DNA of 16,756 nucleotides from CAZWFW01 sp964633445 (lineage in GTDB: Archaea; Undinarchaeota; CAZWFW01): positions 1 through 16,756 of the forward strand of contig CAZWFW010000024.1 of the NCBI GenBank assembly GCA_964633445.1, read 5' to 3'. The notes beneath the pieces were generated by a model. The model had not been told where the DNA came from. It searched no databases and was given only the letters and a program-made list of their open reading frames with translations. Positions 1 to 5,953 of this stretch are shown piece after piece. Made by a program: the position numbers and the translations under genes. Each line of letters starts with the position of its first letter. The first letter of the stretch is position 1.

Positions 1-156
1 AGGATAATCTTCAGCATTAAGCCTCTTGAGCAAAGAATGAAATCGCAATAATTCAGTTGTCCAAAAGTTAATAGAGGGATTGATTTTTTGGGGAATTTAA
101 GACTATTTACGAGTTTTGCATGAGTTGGGTACTGGATAGGTTTGACAACTTATCAT

Positions 157-433
157 CAAATTTACGCAATCATTACCTTTAGCATTAAGTGGAAGTACTT
201 TTTATACTGCAATCTGTCGGCTCTCCAAGCTCCTTTCGATACCTGTAAACATCCTTAAGATATGGAAACGCATATCTCTTGTCTTAAGAGTTCAGCATTA
301 ACAAAAGTGTTATCAACAAAAACATAGCGCAACAGCTGCCCTATCAACTTTATCTTTTTCAAGTCTAACTTTTCACCCTTCACGAGATTTTAATGCATTT
401 TCTAGAAATTGAATAATATAAATCAATGTCCTA
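157..433 (-). pseudogene. Decayed thermonuclease (SNase-like) gene, possibly with a lamin-tail segment
   Basis: No open frame survives, but the minus strand read in three frames gives a continuous staphylococcal-nuclease-like protein. In order: QFLENALK near 419-396, LVKGEKLDL near 390-363, a DKVDR segment, then LRYVFVDNTFVNAELLRQ near 330-276, then after an apparent one-base insertion FPYLKDVYRYRKELGE to about 220. The order and wording match the C-terminal half of SNase family proteins, where a long helix precedes the R-Y-V-F-V-D strand and the F-V-N-A-E-L helix. The active-site half is not visible. After the stop at 185-187 the phrase NAKGNDCVNL (186-157) resembles the start of lamin-tail domains that follow SNase in some secreted archaeal proteins; that part is a guess. 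At least three frame changes and several stops make it a pseudogene. Confidence 0.6.
176..192 (+). repeat. 17-bp repeat, copy 1
   Basis: The sequence CCTTTAGCATTAAGTGG occurs here and again at 624-640 with one mismatch (G to C at position 14). Both copies face the same way and both lie in the decayed region. Shorter AGCATTAA pieces occur near 12 and 293. It could be the trace of a duplicated gene segment, since on the minus strand this copy reads NAKG in the nuclease relic. No mobile element boundary could be tied to it. Confidence 0.4.
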
Positions 434-437
434 ACAC

Positions 438-628
438 TTATTTTTTCCACTTAAACTCGCGATCAATATTTTTACTCTTCAAAATGTTTATTTCGTCTAG
501 TAAAATTTTAACTCTTCCACAAGTTAAGTTTAAATGTTCTATCAAAAGGTCTAAATTAGTTTGGTTGATTTGTGAAAGCTTGTCGATGAACTACTGTCTA
601 GTGCTAAAAGCTGTTAATTTTTGCCTTT
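438..628 (-). pseudogene. Unassigned decayed reading frame
   Basis: The minus strand is open for about 50 codons from 590 to the stop at 438-440 and continues upstream, past one TAG at 591-593, to about 626. The translation has the look of real protein (alternating hydrophobic and charged residues, for example LDLLIEHLNL and VKILLDEINILKSK), with a helical, coiled-coil-like pattern. There is no start codon with a promoter and no recognisable family. It lies directly upstream of the thermonuclease relic on the same strand and may be part of the same lost gene or operon. I do not assign a function. Confidence 0.3.
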
Positions 629-640
629 AGCATTAACTGG
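624..640 (+). repeat. 17-bp repeat, copy 2
   Basis: Second copy of the repeat described at 176-192: CCTTTAGCATTAACTGG, same orientation, one mismatch. It lies just upstream, in minus-strand terms, of the decayed frame ending at 438. Confidence 0.4.
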
Positions 641-1014
641 CTTATCTCCGACATTTATTATAAATGTCCAGTTGAAAATAAATAATCTTAGTTGGCATTA
701 AAGGTTAAAGTAGCATTTTCTTATTACTTTTATTCTTTAAGTCAAATAGATTTATTAATCAGTAAAGCTGATTTCCATTTTGATAGAGGTAAATACGCTT
801 TAAGTACATATAGCATTGTAATTTTTAGTAAGTAGCTCGTCAGCAAAAAATTATCAATATAAACGCATTTTAAGCTTTAGGGTTTGGTTTCCTAGCAATT
901 TTGTGCACAACGACTTATAAACTTGTTAAAGATTTAGGATCTCCAAGTTTCATCTCAAACTGAGATTCAGGGACATAGTCTTCCTTTCTTCTTGAATCCC
1001 CTAAAATTCTCTCT
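641..1014. other. AT-rich stretch with no supported gene
   Basis: Stops are frequent in all six frames and I see no ribosome binding site, RNA-like hairpin or recognisable motif. It separates the decayed frame at 438-628 from the helix-turn-helix relic at 1015-1158, so it may hold the further decayed C-terminal part of that recombinase. A short frame on the minus strand near 975-910 is too short to assign. Confidence 0.5.
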
Positions 1015-1158
1015 TTATCTCCGATTCGGGAACTCTCCTCTTTCCACTACGGTTCTGACACACATGATCTTTCCTTCCTTATCCCATCTCCGAATTGTCC
1101 TAACAGTTACTCTCAATAACTTTGATGCCTCTTTCGTTGTGTCTATGTCTATATTTGT
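1015..1158 (-). pseudogene. Relic of a MerR-like helix-turn-helix, IS607 recombinase type
   Basis: The minus strand is open from about 1158 to a TAA at 1015-1017. It reads TTKEASKLLRVTVRTIRRW followed by DKEGKIMCVRTVVERGEFP. This is the classic N-terminal DNA-binding wording of IS607 TnpA serine recombinases and related MerR-type helix-turn-helix proteins (K-E-A-x-x-L-L-x-V-x-x-x-T-I-R-R-W-x-x-E-G-K-I-x-x-x-R-T, then a wing ending in a P residue). The expected next part, an E-I-x-x-x-L turn and a serine recombinase domain starting with Y-A-R-V-S, is not found; stops and frame changes follow. No start codon precedes it. It is most likely a fossil of an IS607-family element; a lone excisionase-like protein is the alternative. 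Confidence 0.6.
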
Positions 1159-1379
1159 CTACCAAATATTTAACAGTTTCGCAAGGCTTCTTCCGTAACT
1201 ATGCCTAACTTAAAATTTTTAAGATTTTCAAGCAAGTCGAAAACTCTACCTTGTACAACTACCTAAGTAAAACATGTTAAAAATCTTTTAATGATATGAT
1301 ATATGATATAGAAAGTTTTAATATTTCCACTATTTGCTCATAAAAAATAACGTTTCAAAAATTAATACCTTAACTGCTT

Positions 1380-1910
1380 TTACTCTAATAATTTAACAAA
1401 TTCTTGAAACAGTTTATTCTTTTTTAATCGTTCCAAGTTCAACTGATCAACAAGATAAGGTTGATAACTTTTGTGATATCCTAATTTCGCCCCTTTCGTC
1501 TCTCGAAAGTATTTATTCAGTAACTTTTCGGGATTTTCAGCACCATATGCTAAACCTAGCCCTTCACATAGCCATTCTTCCTTATTCCATTTAAAAATTA
1601 TGTAACACGTTTTACTTCTAAGGTCTTCTGGTACATGTTCCTCAAGTCTAGATTTAGTCTCTTCCACAGACCCTCCCTCAGCATCAGCTATTATGATAAT
1701 CCTATCTAATAGAAGTAACCTAGCTCTTGCTTCAATTTTCCTTCTAACTTTGGGATTAAACTTGCCAGGTAAAGTTTTTATGTCTTTTTCACTTAAACTT
1801 ACCTTTAGACCTTCTTCATTTTTAAGCCTGTTGATAAGGTTAAGAAGAAATTTAGGACCATAATGATCCTCTATTAGAATAAATATTCTCTTACTAGAAG
1901 ATTTCCCCAT
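1380..1910 (-). CDS. TOPRIM-like (DUF4276/RloB-like) protein, partner of upstream ATPase
   Basis: A 176-residue protein without signal peptide or membrane segment. Seen in the sequence: a first strand ending in an acidic pair (ILIEDH, Glu14-Asp15), a central IIIIADAEGG motif with Asp76 and Glu78, a WNKEEWLCEGL segment near 108-118, and a C-terminal run of helices with KxxY and FxxF spacing near 147-174. A conserved Glu after strand 1 and a DxE or DxD after strand 3 are the marks of TOPRIM metal sites, and the layout recalls the small TOPRIM-like partners (DUF4276, RloB/AbiLii, AriB) encoded beside OLD/ABC-type ATPases. The start ATG lies inside the 3' end of the ATPase gene, a 17-base overlap that implies translational coupling. 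A nuclease acting with the ATPase is inferred, not shown; the match to a named family is uncertain. Confidence 0.6.
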   Translation of the reverse strand: MGKSSSKRIFILIEDHYGPKFLLNLINRLKNEEGLKVSLSEKDIKTLPGKFNPKVRRKIEARARLLLLDRIIIIADAEGGSVEETKSRLEEHVPEDLRSKTCYIIFKWNKEEWLCEGLGLAYGAENPEKLLNKYFRETKGAKLGYHKSYQPYLVDQLNLERLKKNKLFQEFVKLLE

Positions 1911-3183
1911 AAAGCCATCCCTCGCTTAACGTTATTCCATATTTTTTTAAAAGCTTCTTTATCTTTTTGGCATCGACCACTCTTCTTAGATGGGAGCCCT
2001 TCTCTCTATCTTTTTCAACTAATATTAAATCTTCTGGCTCAATAATATCCACAACTGCTGGAGAATGTGTTGTGACAATTACTGTGGCTTTACATTCTTT
2101 TAGCTCTCTAACTATATACTCTATGGCCTCAGGATGCAAGGAATTCTCAAGTTCATCTATTGCTATTAGAGATGGCTCGCTTTCTATTGCTACTAAAATT
2201 GCAAGAATTTTCCATACACCTTCAGGGCTCATTGATGGTTGTAATTCTAAATTGTGCTCAAAAATCTTAATATAGCTTCTACCGTCATCCGTAATGTCCG
2301 TTTTAATTTTAATTTCGTTATTTAATATAATACTCAGAATTCTTCGAATTTTCTCCACGCTTTCCTCTTTTTTTGAGAAAAGGGTAAGCATAACATTAGT
2401 CAAATTACTTCCATTCTCTTCTAAAGTAAGCTCTTTTTTTGGACGTTGAGGTTCCCTGATTTTTTCAAAATTAATCGTCCTAAGAATAACTGCGCTGTTC
2501 CACAATTTAGATATACTTGAAAGAATCGTGCAAATTATAGGAGATACGGCTCCATTCTGCTTAATACAAGGGGATAGCAAATCAAGTTTGGGATACCATG
2601 TAGTAACTATTGCATATCTATTTTCACATATATACTCTGCAGACCAACCCGGATAACGTAACAAAGATACATCATGTGGAAATTTTTCAATTTTATAACA
2701 TTTTTCTCTTATCTCCCTAAGTGGAGCAACAAGAGATATACCTTCTTTCTCAATCTCACCTAATGCAGATTCAAAGAACTTTTTATCATGTTCCACAAAA
2801 ACTTCCACTCCTTTACGCTCAATATTGACAAGTCCATGTATACTAATCATTTCACTCAAAATCTTAAAGATACCCCACGTACCACTCACGCAAATTTCGT
2901 AGGTAACAACATGATCTCCAACAATTGCTTCAAATCCTAAAATTATTGGTAAAGCTTCATTACGCATCCACACCACGTTGTTATAACCACCCCACTCGAA
3001 AAAAGGATTGTATTCCCTAGTATCCTTTGTTAGAATCATTTTCATCAATTTTATCGCTTCAATGAAATTAGTTTTTCCAGAAGCATTTTTACCAACCAAT
3101 AAGTTGAAATTTCTCAACCCTATTTCAACATCTTTCAAGCTTTTAAAATTTTTAACCCAAAATTTGGTTAGTTTGCAGACCAT
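1894..3183 (-). CDS. AAA/ABC-type ATPase of the OLD/RecF-like (AAA_15/AAA_21) group
   Basis: A 429-residue ATPase. Visible: an N-terminal strand-turn typical of the group (VKNFKSLKDVEI), Walker A GKNASGKTN at 31-39, an ABC-signature-like MSPEGVW at 318-324, Walker B SLIAIDELENSLHP at 338-351 with catalytic Glu344, and the switch TTHSP at 371-375. The middle (about 60-290) is poorly conserved and probably forms the coiled or dimer region. Unlike full OLD or GajA proteins, it ends about 55 residues after the H-switch and has no TOPRIM domain of its own; the next gene supplies one. This matches two-gene anti-phage modules such as PARIS (AriA/AriB) or AbiL (RloA/RloB) in architecture, although no sequence identity to them is claimed. 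It is first in its operon, with an AT-rich promoter region between 3184 and 3270. Confidence 0.8.
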   Translation of the reverse strand: MVCKLTKFWVKNFKSLKDVEIGLRNFNLLVGKNASGKTNFIEAIKLMKMILTKDTREYNPFFEWGGYNNVVWMRNEALPIILGFEAIVGDHVVTYEICVSGTWGIFKILSEMISIHGLVNIERKGVEVFVEHDKKFFESALGEIEKEGISLVAPLREIREKCYKIEKFPHDVSLLRYPGWSAEYICENRYAIVTTWYPKLDLLSPCIKQNGAVSPIICTILSSISKLWNSAVILRTINFEKIREPQRPKKELTLEENGSNLTNVMLTLFSKKEESVEKIRRILSIILNNEIKIKTDITDDGRSYIKIFEHNLELQPSMSPEGVWKILAILVAIESEPSLIAIDELENSLHPEAIEYIVRELKECKATVIVTTHSPAVVDIIEPEDLILVEKDREKGSHLRRVVDAKKIKKLLKKYGITLSEGWLYGEIF

Positions 3184-3283
3184 CTAATTTAATTTGTTTA
3201 TTGAGATAGTATATTTTTTTAGTATCTAAGTATCAAATTTTCCCACTTCAAGTTATTTATAATTTTTCGGTTAAAAATTTACT

Positions 3284-3508
3284 ATGAGCAAATTTTTAGT
3301 TCATCAAGAAATCAGAAAGGAAAGCTTCTTGTTCCAATTAGAGTAAGAGCTAAGTTAAATTTGCTAAAGAGTAGCCTTGTTAAGCTTAGGTTTGGGGCAA
3401 CAGATAATAATTGAGAAGTTTGATAAAAAAGTTAATTCAGAAGTTGCTGATTTTCTAGCTATCAAAAATATCTGCAAACTTACATTATCCACTTCAATAT
3501 TTTTATAA
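3284..3508 (+). pseudogene. Frameshifted AbrB/SpoVT-type (VapB/MazE-like) antitoxin
   Basis: A TATA-like stretch (about 3254-3263) sits 26 bases before an ATG at 3284 that begins M-S-K-F-L-V. The frame then breaks. In the next frame KGKLLVPIRVRAKLNL (about 3317-3364) is the swapped-hairpin AbrB signature (K-G-x-x-x-I-P-x-x-x-R-x-K-L-x-L), followed by a LVKLRFG strand. A second frame change gives an IIIEKFDKKVNSEVADFLA tail ending at the TAA at 3506-3508. At least two frameshifts break a protein of about 70 residues. No toxin gene is adjacent. The relic overlaps the hisS promoter, so the region has been kept for regulation, not for the protein. Confidence 0.6.
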
Positions 3509-3509
3509 T
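3500..3509 (+). promoter_or_regulatory. TATA box of hisS
   Basis: TTTTTATAAT is centred about 26 bases before the hisS ATG, the spacing expected for a leaderless archaeal transcript. No ribosome binding site lies before the ATG. Confidence 0.55.
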
Positions 3510-3530
3510 TTTGCGAGATAAGTTTAGTTT

Positions 3531-4814
3531 ATGATAGTTCAGCCTCCTCCGGGTACAAGAGATTTTCTGCCAGAGGACATGTATAGGCGTGAGTATGTTA
3601 TCAATGAGATTAAGGAAGTTTTTGAGAAATATGGTTTTGAACCTTTAGAAACACCTGCTTTTGAATATGCCGAAGTACTTGAAGGAAAGTATGGGGAAGA
3701 GGAGAAGCTAATTTATAAATTTACAGATAGGGGTGGAAGGCACTTGGCTTTACGCTACGATTTAACTGTGCCTCTAGCAAGAGTCGTTGCTAGGTTTGCT
3801 GACTTGCCTAAGCCATTTAAACGCTACCACATTTCAAGAGTTTGGAGACATGAGAAGAAACAGAGGGGTAGATATAGGGAATTCTGGCAGTGTGATGCTG
3901 ATATTGTGGGGGCTAAGAGTCTAATTGCGGATGCTGAAATCCTCGCATTGGCTAGAGATGTTATGCTAAGTTTAGGCTTTAAGAATTTCAAGATTCTTAT
4001 AAATAGCAGAAAAGTCCTCAGGGGAATAGCAAAATATGTTGGTGCTGCTGGCAAAGAAATAGAGCTTTGCAGAGCGATAGATAAACTTGAAAAAATTGGT
4101 TTGGAGGGTGTTAAGGAGGATATGAGAAAAAGAGGATTTAGCAACAAAATTATTGAAAAAACAATAGAGCTAATAAGTTGCAAAGATATTGATGAAATTA
4201 AACGTATTGAAAAGATTAAAGAAGGAAAGGAGGGGATTGAAGAACTTTTAACTCTTCAGAGTTATTTAGATTGGTTTAATGTTGAGGAAAAATACTACAG
4301 ATTTGATTTTTGCCTAGCAAGAGGTTTGGATTACTATACTGGCCCCATATTTGAAATTAATGTCGAAAAACCAAAAATTGGGAGTCTTGCTGGAGGAGGT
4401 CGCTATGATAATCTAATTGGGTTATTTGCCAAGCAAAACATACCTGCTACTGGAATAAGCTTTGGCATTGAAAGGATAATTGATGTTATGGGGGAATTGA
4501 GAATGATAAAGCGAGATAAACCCTTAACAATATTTGTTTCGTACGCTACACCGGATGTTATTAAGGATGCCGTAAAAGTTGCTGAAATGATAAGAAAGAA
4601 CGGATTTAGAGCTACTATGTATTATGACAAAGTAAAATTAAGGAAGCAGCTAGAGTATGCTGATAAAATAAAGGCGAAGGTTGTGGTAATTGTCGGTAAA
4701 AGGGAGATCGAAAAAAATGAGGTTAGAATTAAGGAGATGGAAAAGAGAAGAGAATTTACTGTTAAAACTAGGAAGTTAGTGGAGATGTTAAGAAATTTCG
4801 AGAAATGTAGCTAG
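3531..4814 (+). CDS. hisS: Histidyl-tRNA synthetase
   Basis: Class II aminoacyl-tRNA synthetase that charges tRNA-His with histidine in the cytoplasm. The 427-residue length is normal. Visible motifs: PPPGTRDFLPEDM at 5-17 (start of motif 1), the TxPxxE-like TPAFEYAEVL, motif 2 RVWRHEKKQRGRYREFWQCD at 103-122, the HisRS-specific signature LARGLDYYTG at 262-271, GGGRYDNLIG at 288-297, and motif 3 GISFGIERI at 308-316. The C-terminal anticodon-binding domain spans about 331-420 and contains the usual GFRATMYYD and VVVIVGKRE strands. The start at ATG 3531 agrees with the family N-terminus and with a TATA box 26 bases upstream. It is transcribed alone; the tRNA-Lys gene just downstream faces it. 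Confidence 0.97.
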   Translation: MIVQPPPGTRDFLPEDMYRREYVINEIKEVFEKYGFEPLETPAFEYAEVLEGKYGEEEKLIYKFTDRGGRHLALRYDLTVPLARVVARFADLPKPFKRYHISRVWRHEKKQRGRYREFWQCDADIVGAKSLIADAEILALARDVMLSLGFKNFKILINSRKVLRGIAKYVGAAGKEIELCRAIDKLEKIGLEGVKEDMRKRGFSNKIIEKTIELISCKDIDEIKRIEKIKEGKEGIEELLTLQSYLDWFNVEEKYYRFDFCLARGLDYYTGPIFEINVEKPKIGSLAGGGRYDNLIGLFAKQNIPATGISFGIERIIDVMGELRMIKRDKPLTIFVSYATPDVIKDAVKVAEMIRKNGFRATMYYDKVKLRKQLEYADKIKAKVVVIVGKREIEKNEVRIKEMEKRREFTVKTRKLVEMLRNFEKCS

Positions 4815-4832
4815 AATCTTAATTTACTTAGA

Positions 4833-4906
4833 TGGGCCCGGCGGGATTTGAACCCGCGACTTTCGGGTTAAAAGCCCGACGCTCTCCCAGACTGAGCTAC
4901 GGGCCC
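4833..4906 (-). tRNA. tRNA-Lys(TTT)
   Basis: The minus strand folds into a complete cloverleaf of 74 nt. Acceptor GGGCCCG pairs with CGGGCCC (7 bp); D arm GCTC/GAGC; anticodon stem TCGGG/CCCGA with loop CTTTTAA, giving anticodon TTT; variable loop of 5; T arm GCGGG-TTCAAAT-CCCGC. The discriminator is A at 4833. CCA is not encoded and no intron is present. The all-GC acceptor stem fits a thermophile. An AT-rich ATATATT element lies a short distance upstream (about 4920-4928). Confidence 0.97.
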
Positions 4907-5010
4907 CAGATTGTAGTATTAATATATTGGCTAAGCTTTATTTTAAAATTTTCATCACAGTAACTTTAGGATTTCCAAACTCTGTCTATTTTATTTTAAA
5001 GCAAATCTTA

Positions 5011-5066
5011 CCATCAGCCACTAAGAAGGCTCCGTCCAATAGGGCGGAGATGAATTAGGGTGGTGG
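5011..5066 (+). mobile_element. Solitary IS605/IS607-type right-end (TnpB RNA-like) hairpin
   Basis: The plus strand holds a 7-bp hairpin, CTCCGTC at 5030-5036 and GGCGGAG at 5043-5049 with loop CAATAG, inside the phrase GAAGGCTCCGTCCAATAGGG and followed by GATGAATTAGGG. From general knowledge this wording (GAAG-GC-rich stem-AATAGG or TTAGG loop-GC-rich stem-GATGAA) is typical of the right ends of archaeal IS200/IS605 and IS607 elements, which double as the 3' scaffold of the TnpB guide RNA. No tnpA or tnpB remains next to it, so it would be a decayed end or a very small derivative. The assignment rests on one short motif. Confidence 0.4.
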
Positions 5067-5085
5067 GTGAGAAAGTTTTCTATAC

Positions 5086-5096
5086 TTTTTTAAATA
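5086..5096 (+). promoter_or_regulatory. TATA box for the structured RNA candidate
   Basis: TTTTTAAATA lies about 27 bases before the abrupt switch from AT-rich to GC-rich sequence at 5121, as expected for an archaeal promoter driving a transcript that begins near 5121. Confidence 0.4.
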
Positions 5097-5120
5097 CTTT
5101 TAAACTTGTATATATTAATA

Positions 5121-5262
5121 ACGAGTCCAGAGCTATATGCTCTGGGCAGGGGCTGTCGTGACCCAGTCCGAAGGGGAGCGTAGCTTCGTGCTACACACTC
5201 CCCAACCTCTCTAACGAGGCTTCACGGTGGAAGCCTTGCGTAAGCGAGGGGAGGAGGTCACT
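5121..5262 (+). ncRNA. GC-rich structured RNA candidate, family unknown
   Basis: A sharply GC-rich island in AT-rich sequence, with no open frame. It folds well: hairpin 5127-5133/5139-5145 (CCAGAGC/GCTCTGG, 7 bp); a closing helix 5158-5163/5256-5261 (GTGACC/GGTCAC) around two strong hairpins, 5173-5178/5198-5203 (GGGGAG/CTCCCC) continued by 5180-5184/5190-5194 (GTAGC/GCTAC), and 5215-5223/5230-5238 (nine pairs around loop ACGGTG). A TATA-like box at the right distance favours the plus strand. Such islands in AT-rich thermophile genomes are usually stable RNAs. I could not match it to SRP RNA, RNase P RNA, 5S rRNA, or clear C/D or H/ACA boxes. Its 3' end touches the stop codon of rpoH, which is convergent. 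Confidence 0.5.
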
Positions 5263-5674
5263 TAACGACGACCCTATAATATGTAGCCTCACCAGCTGTT
5301 GGACTTTTTCTTGTTATTTTTACAATATCACCCTCTTTAGCACCAAGAATTCTAATAACAGGATCGCTAAGTTTTATTTTTGGTAGCTGATCCTTTGTTA
5401 TACCATATTTTTCAAGCACCTTTTTAGCTTCTTCTTCACTTAAAATTTCGTGTTTAGGTACCAGAACGTGGTCAAGAATGTTAAATTTCTCTTTTTCTCT
5501 TCTTTCCTTCCTTACTTTCTCTCTTATTTCTTCTAACTTCTCTTCACTTAAACTTTCCTCAAGAACTTTTATAATATCATCCTTCTTTTCAGGAAACTCC
5601 TTAATACCGTATTCTTCAGCAATCTGCTTAAGCTGAACTACGGTTAACTTCTTCAAAAATTTTGCCTTAGTCAT
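5258..5674 (-). CDS. rpoH: RNA polymerase subunit H (Rpb5-like) with N-terminal SAP/Rho-N-like extension
   Basis: Small subunit of archaeal RNA polymerase, equivalent to the C-terminal domain of eukaryotic Rpb5. Residues 65-138 are the classic subunit: HVLVPKHEILSEEEAKKVLE, then YGITKDQLPKIKLSDPVIR and GDIVKITRKSPTAGEATYYR. Archaeal RpoH is normally about 75-85 residues; here there are about 62 extra. Residues 5-40 (LKKLTVVQLKQIAEEYGI then KKDDIIKVL) look like a SAP or Rho-N type helix-extended nucleic-acid-binding fold, and 41-62 is a charged helical linker. The gene stands alone: rpoB/rpoA genes, usually next to rpoH, are not in this window. ATG 5674 is the only sensible start; it is preceded by a TATA-like TTTAAATA and a 16-bp palindrome. 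Confidence 0.93.
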   Translation of the reverse strand: MTKAKFLKKLTVVQLKQIAEEYGIKEFPEKKDDIIKVLEESLSEEKLEEIREKVRKERREKEKFNILDHVLVPKHEILSEEEAKKVLEKYGITKDQLPKIKLSDPVIRILGAKEGDIVKITRKSPTAGEATYYRVVVK

Positions 5675-5705
5675 GGTAATGATAAATTTTATGAAATGGA
5701 TTCTT

Positions 5706-5716
5706 GTTTATTTAAA
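5706..5716 (-). promoter_or_regulatory. TATA box of rpoH
   Basis: On the minus strand the sequence TTTTTAAATAAAC lies about 35 bases before the rpoH ATG, giving a predicted start about 10 bases before the ATG. The perfect palindrome at 5724-5739 lies directly upstream. Confidence 0.4.
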
Positions 5717-5723
5717 AATTTAT

Positions 5724-5739
5724 TTTTCCATATGGAAAA
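5724..5739. promoter_or_regulatory. 16-bp perfect palindrome upstream of rpoH TATA box
   Basis: TTTTCCATATGGAAAA is a perfect palindrome (8 + 8, no spacer). It lies next to the upstream edge of the predicted rpoH TATA box, where archaeal activators or repressors often bind. No other copy is seen in the window. Confidence 0.4.
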
Positions 5740-5841
5740 TAAAATCTTAACTAACAGTTTATTATCATTATTATCAGATTAATGGCTGCCTTGCTTTAAG
5801 GAAGGATGGTTAAATAGAAAAACCTTCATTTTAAAATTGAA

Positions 5842-5874
5842 ATTTCAAAGAATTTACTAATGTTCCTTTGAAAT
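5842..5874. repeat. Inverted repeat in the rpoH/radical SAM divergent region
   Basis: ATTTCAAAG at 5842-5850 and CTTTGAAAT at 5866-5874 form a 9-bp inverted repeat with a 15-base spacer. It lies about 40 bases upstream of the TATA-like box (5913-5922) of the radical SAM gene. It could be an operator; as an RNA hairpin it would be weak. Confidence 0.35.
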
Positions 5875-5912
5875 CCATGTAGTCCTTTTAAATACTGGAA
5901 ATTCTACTTAAA

Positions 5913-5922
5913 TTTTATAAAA
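5913..5922 (+). promoter_or_regulatory. TATA box of the radical SAM gene
   Basis: TTTTATAAAA is centred about 36 bases before the ATG at 5954, predicting a transcript start near 5944 and a leader of about 10 bases. Confidence 0.4.
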
Positions 5923-5953
5923 TGAGGTATAAGCGAATAAGCGCATAGTTTGA

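Noticed and set aside
409..630. Plus-strand open frame of 73 codons
   Set aside because: It runs antisense to a minus-strand decayed frame that looks far more like protein; composition (many F, L, S, C) is that of an antisense shadow.
992..1198. Plus-strand open frame of 68 codons
   Set aside because: It is the antisense of the recombinase helix-turn-helix relic and has no promoter or ribosome binding site.
5121..5262. SRP RNA, suggested by GTCCGAAGGGGAGC resembling the helix 8 phrase
   Set aside because: The following GTAGC is locked in a strong local hairpin, the island is about half the length of archaeal SRP RNA, and the helix 8 internal loop cannot be formed.
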